From the NCBI GenBank assembly GCA_025353765.1, contig JANXOD010000002.1:1-64000 (forward strand): DNA of 64,000 nt, in the 5' to 3' direction. The first letter of the stretch is position 1, and every line of letters starts with the position of its first letter. Source of the stretch: Sphingobacteriales bacterium (GTDB lineage: Bacteria; Bacteroidota; Bacteroidia; Sphingobacteriales; Sphingobacteriaceae). Shown here one piece after another: positions 19,920-30,655 of the stretch. The position numbers and the translations under genes are program-made. The notes under the pieces are model-generated. The model did no database searches, was not told the DNA's origin, and was given only the letters and a program-made list of their open reading frames with translations.

Positions 19920-22379
19920 TTACCGAGGCACTTTAAATTCCCGGTAAATAGCAAAAGCTAATCCTAAAATCAAAATAACAGATGCAATTAGAGAAATGGT
20001 TTCGCCTGTATAGTAAGATTTCGGTTCAAATTTAAATTCCAGTTTATGATTTCCGCCAGGCAACTCGGCTGCCCGTAAAATATAATCAGCTCTGAAATAA
20101 GGAATTTTTTCGCCGTCTACATAGGCATCCCAGCCTTTATCATACCAAATCTCAGAAAATACCGCCACCATATCCCGACCGGCAGAATATTCATACATTA
20201 AATGATCAGGATGATAATCAATTAATTTAATGGTGGAGTTAGGTTCATATCCTACTTTTTTGTCATCGATCAATGATTTAAATTTCTCATCTACAAAAGC
20301 TACTTTTCTGGGATCAAAACTATTTATGGCAGCCATTTCCTCATCCGCATTTTTTACATAAATAATATTTTGAACAAACCACACAGGGCCACAAGCAGAA
20401 CTTCTGTTCTGTATTTTTTGCGACTGGCTGGAGTCCTGCGAGGTAGTGATCACATATTTAGTGTTCAGCATATCCAAAACGTCCTCATTAATGGCATTAT
20501 TGAACTGCTTATCTAACACCTCTTGGAAACGCTTCAATTTAGCAGCATGATAACCACCAATTGTTTTGTGAAAATAAGATGCTGTTGCATTTTGAAAAGT
20601 GGAAACTGTTAGATCTAAAACTCTATAATCTAAACTGGTATCCCGCATAATAAATTGGTCAACTTCACGGGGTTGGAATTGTTGTTCGAGCATATTTCTC
20701 TCAACAAAATTTTCGTTATTTAAATATCTTCTGTCAACGCTCCATAGATCAATTAGAATAACTCCTGCCAATAGAATAAATGCTAACTGCGGGTTTATTT
20801 TCTTTTTAATCAATGCCCAAATTAACGCGGCTCCAAGCAGCACAAATACTAGCGATCGAATGGCATCCATGCGGGCGAGGCTAATTCTATCCTGAACTAA
20901 AGCGTTGCCAATAGAGTTTGCAAAACTATGGTCATTACCTGTTACCTGTAATAATTGATTTACAAAGGCTTCATGGTTTGGAGCCTTAAAGCTGAATAAT
21001 AAGGTTGGAAAAATAATTAAAATCAACAGCAAACTACCTGTTATCCATAATGAGTATTTTAACTTCTTGAATAATAATTTGGGTTCCTGGGTAGAAGATG
21101 CAACTTCTTTTACCGCTAAAATAGCTAACAATGGGAAAAGAAAGCCGGCAATAACTAATATAGATTCAACTGCTCTAAATTTATTATAAAGTGGGAAATA
21201 ATTAAAAAAGATATCGGATATAAATGGCCAATTTTTACCGAATGAAAGAAATAATACTAAAATACATGCGCTTAGTATCCACCACTTCAACCGGTCTTTT
21301 ACAATAAATAATCCCAAAATAAAAAGAAAGCATACAATGGCCCCGAAGTAAAAAGGGCCTGATGTAAATGGCTTTTCACCCCAATAAGTGGGTAATTGCT
21401 TAGCAAAACCTACTGCTTGCTCTGCCGGGATTCCGCGTTGAGCGAGGGTTTTTACTACTTCTGAATTTTCATCTAATTGGGGAGATGATGCACCGCCGTA
21501 AGCATTAGGAACAAGAAAAGTGATATTTTCGCCCACACCCTGGCTCCATTGGTATGCATATGCTTTGTCTAAACCATTATTTGGCTGAGATTTTTCAGTT
21601 TTTAAATTAGATTTCCCCCGAATTGATTCCTGTCCATATTCATAGGTTGTCCATAATGCGCCGGCGTTTACAGCAACAGCAAGTATTACAGCAACAGCCA
21701 GATAACCAAATGATTTAGCAAAATCTTTTGCAGTTTTATTTTTTAGGGCATGATATAATTCTATCCCAACAAAAATTAATAAAGCGATGAACAGGTAATA
21801 AGTCATCTGGATATGATTAGCTCTAATTTCTAGAGCTAAAAATAAGGAGGTTAATATGGCACCAATGAGATATTGCTTTCGGAAGGTTAAAATAATACCT
21901 GCTAAAATCGGGGCAAAAAAGGCAATGGCCATCGCTTTATTGCCATGTCCGGCTTCTATAATAATAAAATTGTATGATGAAAAAGCAAAGGCAATAGCTC
22001 CCGCAGCAGCTAACCAAGGGCTCATACGTAAAACACTAAATAATAAATATGCTCCTAATAGATAAAGCAAAACGATATTAATTGGGTTTGGAAACGTAGC
22101 GTTAAAAGAGGATAGAATATAGGTTGTCACATTCTTTGGATATTGTGTCCATATCTGGTAAGCAGGCATTCCGCCAAACATGGAATTGGTCCAAAGTGGG
22201 GCTTTCCCATCTTTAGCTTTAAAATCCATAATCTCTTTTTGCATGGCCTGTGCTTGCAACACATCTTGCTGCATGAGTGATTTACCCTGCAAAGCCGGAC
22301 TGAAATACACAAAACACAGAGCTATAAAAATCCCAATAATGGCGAGGTGAATGCCATTGTTTTTAAACCAGTTATTCAT
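19920..22379 (-). CDS. YfhO family integral membrane protein
   Basis: Multi-TM; QQDVLQAQAMQKEIMDFKAKDGKAPLWTNSMFGGMPAYQ; C-terminal FSEIWYDKGWDAYVDGEKIPYFRADYILRAAELPGGNHKLEFKFEP. Confidence 0.88.
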   Translation of the reverse strand: MNNWFKNNGIHLAIIGIFIALCFVYFSPALQGKSLMQQDVLQAQAMQKEIMDFKAKDGKAPLWTNSMFGGMPAYQIWTQYPKNVTTYILSSFNATFPNPINIVLLYLLGAYLLFSVLRMSPWLAAAGAIAFAFSSYNFIIIEAGHGNKAMAIAFFAPILAGIILTFRKQYLIGAILTSLFLALEIRANHIQMTYYLFIALLIFVGIELYHALKNKTAKDFAKSFGYLAVAVILAVAVNAGALWTTYEYGQESIRGKSNLKTEKSQPNNGLDKAYAYQWSQGVGENITFLVPNAYGGASSPQLDENSEVVKTLAQRGIPAEQAVGFAKQLPTYWGEKPFTSGPFYFGAIVCFLFILGLFIVKDRLKWWILSACILVLFLSFGKNWPFISDIFFNYFPLYNKFRAVESILVIAGFLFPLLAILAVKEVASSTQEPKLLFKKLKYSLWITGSLLLILIIFPTLLFSFKAPNHEAFVNQLLQVTGNDHSFANSIGNALVQDRISLARMDAIRSLVFVLLGAALIWALIKKKINPQLAFILLAGVILIDLWSVDRRYLNNENFVERNMLEQQFQPREVDQFIMRDTSLDYRVLDLTVSTFQNATASYFHKTIGGYHAAKLKRFQEVLDKQFNNAINEDVLDMLNTKYVITTSQDSSQSQKIQNRSSACGPVWFVQNIIYVKNADEEMAAINSFDPRKVAFVDEKFKSLIDDKKVGYEPNSTIKLIDYHPDHLMYEYSAGRDMVAVFSEIWYDKGWDAYVDGEKIPYFRADYILRAAELPGGNHKLEFKFEPKSYYTGETISLIASVILILGLAFAIYREFKVPR

Positions 22380-22630
22380 TCTAAACTTAAATTAGTGGAG
22401 GTCAAAAATAGAAAAAAGATTAAAGGTACAATCAACAGAATGTAGCTAACGTAAATGAAAACAAAAAAATAGGGTTTAATTTGAAAATGTGTTGATGTGA
22501 AAACGGACACCAGAACTTCTTCTTTGAGTCTTTCCCAATTTTTTCAACGAATAGGATTTAAGTTGACTCTAAATAAATAAAACAACTGCCCAATTAAATA
22601 ATTAACAATTTGAACGAATTGCAGGGATTT

Positions 22631-22876
22631 TTACTTAATTTCTTCGTAATCTATAAAATCACCAGCTTTATTTCCCTTTTCATTTTTCCCTTTGGGTGGA
22701 ACATAATCAACTCGAAGACGCCCATCCGGGTGACTTTGCTGCTGATATTTTTGATTGGACTGGTTCTGAGCTTTATTAACCATACTCTGAAAAAGCATGG
22801 GTAAAAATATACGTGCCAGCATTTTTATAAGCCATAGCACACAAATAATAATAAATAAGATTCTTAATAATAGCAT
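22631..22876 (-). CDS. DUF4834-like family protein
   Basis: Short N-terminal TM followed by GRLRVDYVPPKGKNEKGNKAGDFIDYEEIK. Confidence 0.75.
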   Translation of the reverse strand: MLLLRILFIIICVLWLIKMLARIFLPMLFQSMVNKAQNQSNQKYQQQSHPDGRLRVDYVPPKGKNEKGNKAGDFIDYEEIK

Positions 22877-22985
22877 AAGTATGAAAATTCAGTACAAATA
22901 TAGACGATATTTTTAGAGATTTGTTTCAGTCCAATTGTAAAAACTATGCCATCAAATGAAAAGTTCGGCAGGACTAATTTATGAA

Positions 22986-23183
22986 TTAAACCTCTACAAT
23001 TTCAATTACTCGTCCAACCTGGCCATCTTCTAAATGCACTTTAATTCCCCTGGAATGAAATGCAGAGCTGGTTAACAAAGATTGTACAATTCCGCGTGTT
23101 CTTTTTCCGCTCCGCTGATCTTTTTTTAAAATAACATCAACTTCTAAACCGGGGTAAATATCTTTTCTGTTTTGTCCGTTCAT
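22986..23183 (-). CDS. YwbE family protein
   Basis: MNGQNRKDIYPGLEVDVILKKDQRSGKRTRGIVQSLLTSSAFHSRGIKVHLEDGQVGRV. Confidence 0.85.
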   Translation of the reverse strand: MNGQNRKDIYPGLEVDVILKKDQRSGKRTRGIVQSLLTSSAFHSRGIKVHLEDGQVGRVIEIVEV

Positions 23184-23190
23184 GATGCAC

Positions 23191-25221
23191 CTATTTAAAT
23201 CTTTCTTCCATCACTTTTTCCAATGCAAACATTTCATCACGTAGTTTGGCAGCTAATAGAAAATCCATGTCTTTGGCAGCAATAGCCATATCTTTCTTGG
23301 TTTTATCAATAGATTTTTGAAGCTCGGGTTTGGTCATGTATTGTACAATTGGATCTGCTGCCAAGCTATCAGTCATCTCTTTCTCTACATAAGCTTTTTG
23401 AACACCGCCTTTAAAATCCATTACTGATGTTTGCTCTATAATTTCATTTCTGGTTTTACCAATAGTTGTGGGTGTAATGCCATGCTCTAGGTTATAGGCA
23501 ATTTGCTTATCACGACGGCGGTTGGTTTCATCAATGGTTATCCGCATGCTGTTTGTAATGGTATCCGCATACATAATTACACGCCCGCGATCATTACGGG
23601 CAGCACGTCCAATGGTTTGGATTAATGACCGCTCAGAGCGTAAAAACCCTTCTTTGTCAGCATCTAATATCGCTACAAGTGAAACTTCGGGTAAATCCAA
23701 ACCTTCGCGAAGTAAATTGATCCCAATTAAAACATCAAATACACCTAATCTTAAATCACGAAGTATTTCTACACGATCCAGGGTTTTAACTTCCGAGTGA
23801 ATGTATCTCACTTTTATGCCTAAACGATCCATGTATTTGGTCAGCTCCTCAGACATTCGTTTAGTAAGTGTGGTAACCAATACCCGATCGCCCAGTTTAA
23901 CTATTTTATCTATCTCATCTAATAAATCATCTACCTGATTAATCACAGGCCTGATCTCAATAACCGGGTCTAATAATCCTGTTGGACGAATAATTTGTTC
24001 TATAAAAACACCTTCCGTTTTTTCCAATTCATAATCTCCAGGAGTAGCGCTTACGTAAATAGTTTGTGGTGCAAGTGCTTCAAATTCGTTGAAGTTTAAA
24101 GGGCGATTATCTAATGCAGCCGGCAGCCGGAAACCATACTCAACTAAAGCCAGTTTTCGAGATCTGTCACCGCCGTACATGGCTCTAATTTGAGGTACTG
24201 TTGCATGACTTTCATCGATCACCATTAAATAATCTTCGGGAAAATAATCTAATAAACAGAAAGGACGCATGCCCGGGGTTCTGCCATCAAAAAAGCGGGA
24301 ATAATTTTCAATACCACTGCAATAACCTAATTCGCGGATCATCTCCAGATCGTAATTGACCCGTTCTTCCAGTCGTTTAGCTTCTAAAAAGCGTTGTTCA
24401 TTTATAAACTGTTGTTTACGACTCTCCAATTCTTCTTGAATAGACCATATAGATTGCGTAAAACGATCCTTTGGGGTAACAAATAAATTGGCAGGAAAGA
24501 TAGCCAAATGGCTCATTTTTTCAATGGTTTTACCGGATGCCGGATCAATAGCTGTTAGTTCTTCAATGTCATCGCCAAAAAAAGAAACCCGGTAAGCGAA
24601 ATCCATATAAGCAGGATAAATATCTACGGTATCGCCTTTAACCCGAAAGGTTCCCCTACGAAAATCTGTAGTTGTTCTGGAATATAAAATCTCAACCAAG
24701 CGATGTAAAAAAGCATTTCGGGTAATTTTGGTACCCACTGCAAAACGGAAAATAGAGTTTGAAAAATCTTCAGGATTCCCCATGCCATAAATACAGGATA
24801 TAGAAGAAACAACAATTACATCACGTCTTCCAGACATTAAGGATGATGTGGTTCTTAACCGCAGTTTTTCAATCTCTTCATTGATTTGTAAATCTTTTTC
24901 AATATAGGTATTGGATGAAGCCATATATGCTTCAGGTTGGTAATAATCATAATAAGAAACAAAGTAATTAACCGCGTTTTCAGGAAAAAACTGCTTAAAC
25001 TCGCCATATAGCTGAGCTGCCAATGTTTTATTATGACTTAATACCAAAGTCGGCTTTTGAGTTTGCTGTATGACGTTGGCAATAGAAAAGGTTTTGCCCG
25101 AGCCTGTAACACCTAAAAGCGTTTGATAATGTTCATCATTATTAACGCCTTCTACCAATTGACGTATAGCTTCTGGTTGATCTCCGGAAGGTTGATATTC
25201 TGAGGTTAACTTAAATTCCAT
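23191..25221 (-). CDS. uvrB: Excinuclease ABC subunit UvrB
   Basis: MEFKLTSEYQPSGDQPEAIRQL; LLGVTGSGKTFSIANV; YYDYYQPEAY; C-terminal UVR motif. Start reset to ATG at 25221 from the longer ORF start 25413. Confidence 0.97.
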   Translation of the reverse strand: MEFKLTSEYQPSGDQPEAIRQLVEGVNNDEHYQTLLGVTGSGKTFSIANVIQQTQKPTLVLSHNKTLAAQLYGEFKQFFPENAVNYFVSYYDYYQPEAYMASSNTYIEKDLQINEEIEKLRLRTTSSLMSGRRDVIVVSSISCIYGMGNPEDFSNSIFRFAVGTKITRNAFLHRLVEILYSRTTTDFRRGTFRVKGDTVDIYPAYMDFAYRVSFFGDDIEELTAIDPASGKTIEKMSHLAIFPANLFVTPKDRFTQSIWSIQEELESRKQQFINEQRFLEAKRLEERVNYDLEMIRELGYCSGIENYSRFFDGRTPGMRPFCLLDYFPEDYLMVIDESHATVPQIRAMYGGDRSRKLALVEYGFRLPAALDNRPLNFNEFEALAPQTIYVSATPGDYELEKTEGVFIEQIIRPTGLLDPVIEIRPVINQVDDLLDEIDKIVKLGDRVLVTTLTKRMSEELTKYMDRLGIKVRYIHSEVKTLDRVEILRDLRLGVFDVLIGINLLREGLDLPEVSLVAILDADKEGFLRSERSLIQTIGRAARNDRGRVIMYADTITNSMRITIDETNRRRDKQIAYNLEHGITPTTIGKTRNEIIEQTSVMDFKGGVQKAYVEKEMTDSLAADPIVQYMTKPELQKSIDKTKKDMAIAAKDMDFLLAAKLRDEMFALEKVMEERFK

Positions 25222-25320
25222 GGATATCAAAGATACAAAATAGAGATTTCTTAAAATGTAATGAATAAATCCAGGATTAAACTTTTTTAAGCGAATAGGT
25301 TTTAGCATATTCGCTAATAC

Positions 25321-26622
25321 ATGATCTTGCTCATTTATACACCGGTAATTACTAACCGAATTAAATATATTTTCAATTTTATTTTTAAGGATATACTTCA
25401 GCTTTCTTATCAACTTACAAATGATATAACTGCTTTTACTGATTATCCATATTCTAAAATTAGTTATACAGATAATCCTGTTGGTGATGAACTATTTTTT
25501 AAATCCTCATCATTATTATTGGAGAAAAATATTGCAAAACAGGAACAAAATTCACAGGAATATAAAGGTTATACAATATGTTATTCCGTTCAGAATTCGG
25601 CACTTCCATTTGATGTTTTTGCTGCTTCTTTTTACCTGTTAAGCCGTTATGAAGAATATTTACCATCTGTATTAGATAGCCATTTACGTTTCCAGGCAGA
25701 GAATAGTTATGCGTTTAAGCATGGCTTTTTAAACCATCCTGTAATTGACGAATGGGCGTTTGAGATTAAGGAAATGTTAAAATCCCGGTCTCCCAATCTT
25801 AATTTTAAGGGGCGCAACTACCTTTTTTTGCCAACTATTGATATCGACAGAGCCTATGCATACCAATCTTCTGGCTTAATGAAAAATACGATGCGCTTTG
25901 GCAAGGCATTGTTAAAAGGTGATATTGAAAAGGCTCAATCTATTATAAAAGTGGGATTAGGTAAGAGTAAAGACCCATTTGATACCTATTTATACATGAA
26001 CCGTGTGCATCAAAAAATTGAAAGTAAACCAATTTACTTTTTTTTGTTAGGTGATGCAGGTAAGTATGATGTTAATTTGCATTTCGAAAAAAGCAGGCTT
26101 CAAAAACTTATTCAAAAAGTATCAAACTATGCGAAAGTGGGCATTCATCCATCCTACCATTCTAATCATAAAAAGGAATGGATAATAAAAGAAAAACACA
26201 GGCTTGAAGAAATTATAAATGCACCGGTTAAATTATCGCGACAGCATTATTTACGTCTGCACTTACCTTATACCTACCATGACCTGTTACAAGCAGGTAT
26301 CAGCGATGATTATTCGATGGGTTATGCATCTCAAATCGGTTTTCGGGCAAGTACCTGTACTTCTTTTACCTGGTATGATTTAGCTAATGATAGAGAAACA
26401 GAACTAACCGTACATCCCTTTGTAGTGATGGATGTCACTTTACTACGCTATTTAAAATTGTCTATTTCTGAAGCTTTAGCTCAGGTTAAACAATTAAGTG
26501 ATTACGTTCGTGCCGTTAATGGGACTTTTACAACGTTATGGCATAATGAGAGTATATCTGATATAAATGATTGGAAAGGCTGGCGCAAAATGTATCAGAA
26601 TATGGTAATTTATTGTTGCTAA
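25321..26622 (+). CDS. Polysaccharide deacetylase-like family protein
   Basis: LFLPTIDIDRAYAYQSSG...FFLLGDAGKYDVNLHFEKSRLQKLIQKVSNYAKVGIHPSYHSN...TTLWHNE. Confidence 0.75.
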   Translation: MILLIYTPVITNRIKYIFNFIFKDILQLSYQLTNDITAFTDYPYSKISYTDNPVGDELFFKSSSLLLEKNIAKQEQNSQEYKGYTICYSVQNSALPFDVFAASFYLLSRYEEYLPSVLDSHLRFQAENSYAFKHGFLNHPVIDEWAFEIKEMLKSRSPNLNFKGRNYLFLPTIDIDRAYAYQSSGLMKNTMRFGKALLKGDIEKAQSIIKVGLGKSKDPFDTYLYMNRVHQKIESKPIYFFLLGDAGKYDVNLHFEKSRLQKLIQKVSNYAKVGIHPSYHSNHKKEWIIKEKHRLEEIINAPVKLSRQHYLRLHLPYTYHDLLQAGISDDYSMGYASQIGFRASTCTSFTWYDLANDRETELTVHPFVVMDVTLLRYLKLSISEALAQVKQLSDYVRAVNGTFTTLWHNESISDINDWKGWRKMYQNMVIYCC

Positions 26623-26711
26623 AGCCCTTGATTAAATTTTAGATAAATTTATTTTTTACAATATTTTATTTTTGGTATAAAATTTGCTTTATAGTATAAA
26701 ATTTAAATACT

Positions 26712-27425
26712 ATGAAAAATAAATCAAAAATTAGAATGGCCATTTTAGCTATACTAGGTATAGCTTTAATAGGCACAAGCAGTTGTAAAAAAAACAAAAC
26801 CGTTAAACTAACACCTAATGATGGAACTGTAAAAGATGCTGACGGAAATGTGTACCATACGGCAAAAATAGGTGAACAAGTATGGATGCTAGAAAATCTC
26901 AAAACTACTAAATACAATGATGGTACCCCTATTACCAATGTAACAGACAATATGGCTTGGGGAAATCTGACAACAGGAGCCTATTGCTGGTATAATAATG
27001 ATGATAAAAACAAAACTCCCTATGGCGCATTATATAACTTTTATGCGGTAAAAACCGGCAAACTTTGCCCCACCGGCTGGCATGTACCGAGTGATGCAGA
27101 ATGGAAAACCCTGGAAACATTTCTTGGAGGTGCAGATATAGCTGGTGGACAGTTAAAAGAAATTGGTACAGTTCATTGGGAAGCCCCTAATTCCGATGCA
27201 ACTAATAGTAGTGGCTTTACAGCCCTTCCCGGTGGCGTTCGCACTGGCAAGAATACCAATGGGGCTTTCAACAGCTTAAATACAAGAGGCTTCTGGTGGT
27301 CCTCTACACCTTCTTCAGCAACAAATGCAATTTTACGCGTGCTAGTTTACAATGTTGCCGACATTGGAGTGCCCATTGACACAAAATCCGGCGGCACTTC
27401 AGTTAGATGTATTAAGGATAAATAG
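26712..27425 (+). CDS. FISUMP domain lipoprotein (second paralogue)
   Basis: Lipobox-like GTSSC; DADGNVYHTAKIGEQVWMLENLKTTKYNDGTPI...CPTGWHVPSDAEWKTLE...GFWWSS...SVRCIKD. Confidence 0.9.
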   Translation: MKNKSKIRMAILAILGIALIGTSSCKKNKTVKLTPNDGTVKDADGNVYHTAKIGEQVWMLENLKTTKYNDGTPITNVTDNMAWGNLTTGAYCWYNNDDKNKTPYGALYNFYAVKTGKLCPTGWHVPSDAEWKTLETFLGGADIAGGQLKEIGTVHWEAPNSDATNSSGFTALPGGVRTGKNTNGAFNSLNTRGFWWSSTPSSATNAILRVLVYNVADIGVPIDTKSGGTSVRCIKDK

Positions 27426-27456
27426 GTTACCTAAATTATAGTCTAAAAATAAATTT

Positions 27457-27502
27457 AATTAGGAGCAGTGTTTTAGCTCATAAAATCACTACTCCTAATT
27501 TT
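27457..27502 (+). terminator. Hairpin terminator after FISUMP gene
   Basis: AATTAGGAGcAGTG ... CACTaCTCCTAATTTT. Confidence 0.75.
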
Positions 27503-27553
27503 AAAAGAAAAAATATTTAAGTTTATATTTGCTTCTCATTACTAATACTTTCT

Positions 27554-28261
27554 GTGCCAAACGCCAACTCCCAAATTAAACACCTCTTTTTCGATCTGGA
27601 TCATACCATCTGGGATTTTGACAAGAATGCCGAAGAAACTCTTCATGAGCTTTATCATTCCTATAACTTAAAAGAATTGGGCCTATACTCAGCAGACCTT
27701 TTTATTGAAATTTATACACAAAATAACCATCAGCTTTGGGCCGATTACCATTTAGGTAAAATTACCAGACAGGTATTAAGAGAAACCCGTTTTTCAAAAA
27801 CATTTATTGATTTAGGCGTATCTCCGGATTGTATTCCCGTTGATTTTGAAGATGATTATGTAAACATCTGTCCTACTAAAACTAACCTTTTTCCACAGGC
27901 ACATGAAACGTTAAATTATTTAGATAAAAAATATACTCTCCATCTTATTTCAAACGGTTTTAAAGAATCTACAGAAATGAAGATTGAAAGAACAGACCTA
28001 GGAAAATATTTTGTAACGGTTACTATATCAGAAATTGCCGGTTATAGCAAACCAGATAAAGCTATATTTGAGTATGCTTTAAAAGGAGCTAATGCTAAAG
28101 TGCATGAATCGCTAATGATTGGCGATAGTCTTGAAGCAGATATACGCGGCGCACAAGATTTTGGAATGAAAGCCATTTATTTTAATCCTGAAAGAAAAGA
28201 AAAACCTGATGATGTAGAATTCCAAATCATAGAGTTAAGTGAGTTAATGCAATTATTATGA
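27554..28261 (+). CDS. yjjG: HAD-family noncanonical pyrimidine nucleotidase, YjjG-like
   Basis: HLFFDLDHTIWDFDKNAEETL...LHLISNGFKES...MIGDSLEADIRGAQDFGM; GTG start. Confidence 0.9.
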   Translation: MPNANSQIKHLFFDLDHTIWDFDKNAEETLHELYHSYNLKELGLYSADLFIEIYTQNNHQLWADYHLGKITRQVLRETRFSKTFIDLGVSPDCIPVDFEDDYVNICPTKTNLFPQAHETLNYLDKKYTLHLISNGFKESTEMKIERTDLGKYFVTVTISEIAGYSKPDKAIFEYALKGANAKVHESLMIGDSLEADIRGAQDFGMKAIYFNPERKEKPDDVEFQIIELSELMQLL

Positions 28262-28770
28262 GTTTAGCCAGTAAGCAAACTTCTTTGCTCAATTCTATAG
28301 CAGAGTACGAAAAACTGCTTGGCACATTAACTGAAGAAGATTTTTTGTGCAGCCCTGCGGATGGTGTTTGGTCATATTCTGAAGTGTATTCGCATATTTT
28401 TCAGGCAAACCTGGGATCGTCGATAGCTTTAGAAAAATGCATTAATGGAACGGCTATTGAAAGCTATAAATCTGATCATTGGTTAGCATGGAGTATTTTA
28501 TTTTTTGGACGGTTTCCTCCCGGTAAGATCAAAGCGCCCAAGCGAATTGCGGCTATGGTAAAGAAAATAAGTAGAGAAGAAGCTGGAAATCTTATCGTCA
28601 AATTTAAAAAACGGGTATCCGAATTATATCCGCAAATAAAGAAAGCATCTCCTGCACAGAAAATACAACATCCAAGATTAGGCTTATTAAATTCTACTCA
28701 ATGGTTTCGATTTATCGAAATTCATACACGTCATCATCAAAAACAATTACAGCGTATTCTAAGCTGCTAA
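28258..28770 (+). CDS. DinB-like family protein
   Basis: SVGE-type DinB-fold pattern WSYSEVYSHIFQANLGS...FIEIHTRHHQKQLQRIL; ATGA overlap with the preceding gene. Confidence 0.8.
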   Translation: MSLASKQTSLLNSIAEYEKLLGTLTEEDFLCSPADGVWSYSEVYSHIFQANLGSSIALEKCINGTAIESYKSDHWLAWSILFFGRFPPGKIKAPKRIAAMVKKISREEAGNLIVKFKKRVSELYPQIKKASPAQKIQHPRLGLLNSTQWFRFIEIHTRHHQKQLQRILSC

Positions 28771-28856
28771 AATAATTCTTATAGTATTAGTTGTTGTTAG
28801 TTTTTTCTACCATCCTTTTGTCTTAATATTGCTACTATAAACTCCGCACTATAAGC

Positions 28857-29837
28857 ATGATTAAACTATTTAGAAGCCATAATCCTCTTAACTTAATTTT
28901 AATGGCTGGTATAGCTTTAATTTTAAGAACGGGAATGCTTTACAATACGCCTGAAAAGCTGAGTTTTGATTTTATTGAACCTTTTACCAAGTTGCTAATT
29001 GCAATACCTCTTGAAAATGCCTTTTCGCCGATTGCCAATATTTTTATCGCTTTATTTTTAATGCTAATACAGGCATTTATTTTCAATAAAGTGGTGAATG
29101 ATTATAACCTGTTAGGTAAACCTAGTTTTTTACCGGCATTAATGTATGTTACAACTTGCAGCCTGCTGAAACCCTTTCTAGTATTAAGCCCGGCTCTAAT
29201 TTGTAATTTTTTAATTATATGGATGATTGAAAAATTTCTGAGCGTTTACCGCCGAGATGATGTGCGTTCGGTAATGTTTGATTTGGGGATGATCGTTGCA
29301 TTAGGCACATTAATCTATTTCCCATTTATTGCCATGTTGCCATTGTTATGGATAGGACTTGTAATTTTTCGGCCGTTTAGCTGGCGTGAGTGGATTATTG
29401 GTCTTATTGGATTCCTTACCATTTTCTTCTTTTTAGGCGTTTTCTATTACTGGAATAATTCACTGGATCAATTTTACAATATCTGGCTTCCGCTTGCTAC
29501 GAAATTTCCAACTAACTTAAAAATAGACCTGTATAATTATCTGGTTTTAATACCCATCGTCATTGTGATTTTATTAGGCATTCTTCAGTTGAGGAATAAT
29601 TTTTTCAGAAGCTTTGTGCAGGTACGAAAATCTTTTCAATTACTATTTTTTATGTTTTTATTGAGGATGATTTCCTTCTACTTTAAACCTGATTTTCCAG
29701 TATATCATTTTCTGCTTTGTGCTCCGCCAGTCTCTGTGTTAATGGCCTATTATTTTCTCAATGCGGGTAAACGCTGGATTTATGAAAGCCTGTATTTGTT
29801 TTTAATAGTATTTATTATTTATTTCCAGCTATTCTGA
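28857..29837 (+). CDS. DUF6427-like integral membrane protein
   Basis: MIKLFRSHNPLNLILMAGIALILR; multi-TM. Confidence 0.7.
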   Translation: MIKLFRSHNPLNLILMAGIALILRTGMLYNTPEKLSFDFIEPFTKLLIAIPLENAFSPIANIFIALFLMLIQAFIFNKVVNDYNLLGKPSFLPALMYVTTCSLLKPFLVLSPALICNFLIIWMIEKFLSVYRRDDVRSVMFDLGMIVALGTLIYFPFIAMLPLLWIGLVIFRPFSWREWIIGLIGFLTIFFFLGVFYYWNNSLDQFYNIWLPLATKFPTNLKIDLYNYLVLIPIVIVILLGILQLRNNFFRSFVQVRKSFQLLFFMFLLRMISFYFKPDFPVYHFLLCAPPVSVLMAYYFLNAGKRWIYESLYLFLIVFIIYFQLF

Positions 29838-29962
29838 TTCAGAGTAAACGAACTTCTTTAACCTTTTTTAACACATATAAAGTTTAGCAATCTTAAAATT
29901 TAAATAGCTTTGTAATGTGAACAGAACTTCTCCTCTGATATTCATACCATAAAACAAATAAA

Positions 29963-30655
29963 ATGAAGTTTGGCGTTGTCATTTTTCCTGGCTCTAACTG
30001 TGATGAAGATATCATCTACGTTCTAGAAAAGATCATGGGGCAAGGGGTTGTAAGGTTATGGCATAAAGACCATGATTTACAGAATGTTGATTTTATAATA
30101 TTGCCCGGAGGTTTTTCTTTTGGAGATTATTTGCGTTCGGGTGCTATTGCTAAATTTTCACCCATCATGCAAGAGGTTATTCACTTTGCAAATAAAGGTG
30201 GTTATGTGATGGGCATTTGTAATGGATTTCAAATTCTTGCAGAAGCCGGCTTGGTTCCAGGCGCATTCTTGCATAACAGCAGGCGCAAATTTATTTGCCG
30301 TAATATTTACTTAAAACCAGAAACAACAAATTCGCTGATCACCTCTCTATTGGATACTCAAAAAGCATTAAAAATTCCAATTGCGCATGGCGAAGGGAAT
30401 TATTTTGCATCTGCTGATGTATTGAAAAAAATGAAGGATCATGATCAGATACTATTCCGTTATTGCGATGAAACTGGTAATGTAACACCAGATTCCAATC
30501 CAAACGGTTCGCTGGAAAATATAGCCGGTATTTGTAACCAAACGCGTAATGTTTTCGGTTTAATGCCTCATCCCGAACGTGCTTCCGATGCACTTTTATC
30601 CAATCAGGATGGTCTTGGAATTTTCGAATCCATACTTCAAACAGTGAAGGCTTAA
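29963..30655 (+). CDS. purQ: Phosphoribosylformylglycinamidine synthase subunit PurQ
   Basis: [19 protein letters not shown]...[17 protein letters not shown]...[19 protein letters not shown]...MPHPERA. Confidence 0.96.
   Translation: MKFGVVIFPGSNCDEDIIYVLEKIMGQGVVRLWHKDHDLQNVDFIILPGGFSFGDYLRSGAIAKFSPIMQEVIHFANKGGYVMGICNGFQILAEAGLVPGAFLHNSRRKFICRNIYLKPETTNSLITSLLDTQKALKIPIAHGEGNYFASADVLKKMKDHDQILFRYCDETGNVTPDSNPNGSLENIAGICNQTRNVFGLMPHPERASDALLSNQDGLGIFESILQTVKA

Noticed and set aside
23522-23800. ORF antisense to uvrB (and similar antisense ORFs such as 319..669, 11451..11741, 47685..47936, 61850..62140)
   Set aside because: They lie fully opposite well-supported coding sequences, have no recognisable domains and atypical composition; treated as shadow ORFs.
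23191-25413. N-terminally extended UvrB (740 aa ORF)
   Set aside because: The canonical start MEFKLTSEYQPSGDQPEAI is at 25221; upstream residues are unlike UvrB and overlap the promoter region of the divergent gene.
26670-26711. Repeated tataaaattt strings upstream of the second FISUMP gene as operator sites
   Set aside because: Too AT-rich and short to distinguish from background.
28258-28770. DinB-like protein as part of a toxin-antitoxin or mycothiol-type system
   Set aside because: Only a four-helix DinB-fold resemblance; its overlap with a YjjG-like gene suggests ordinary metabolic function.
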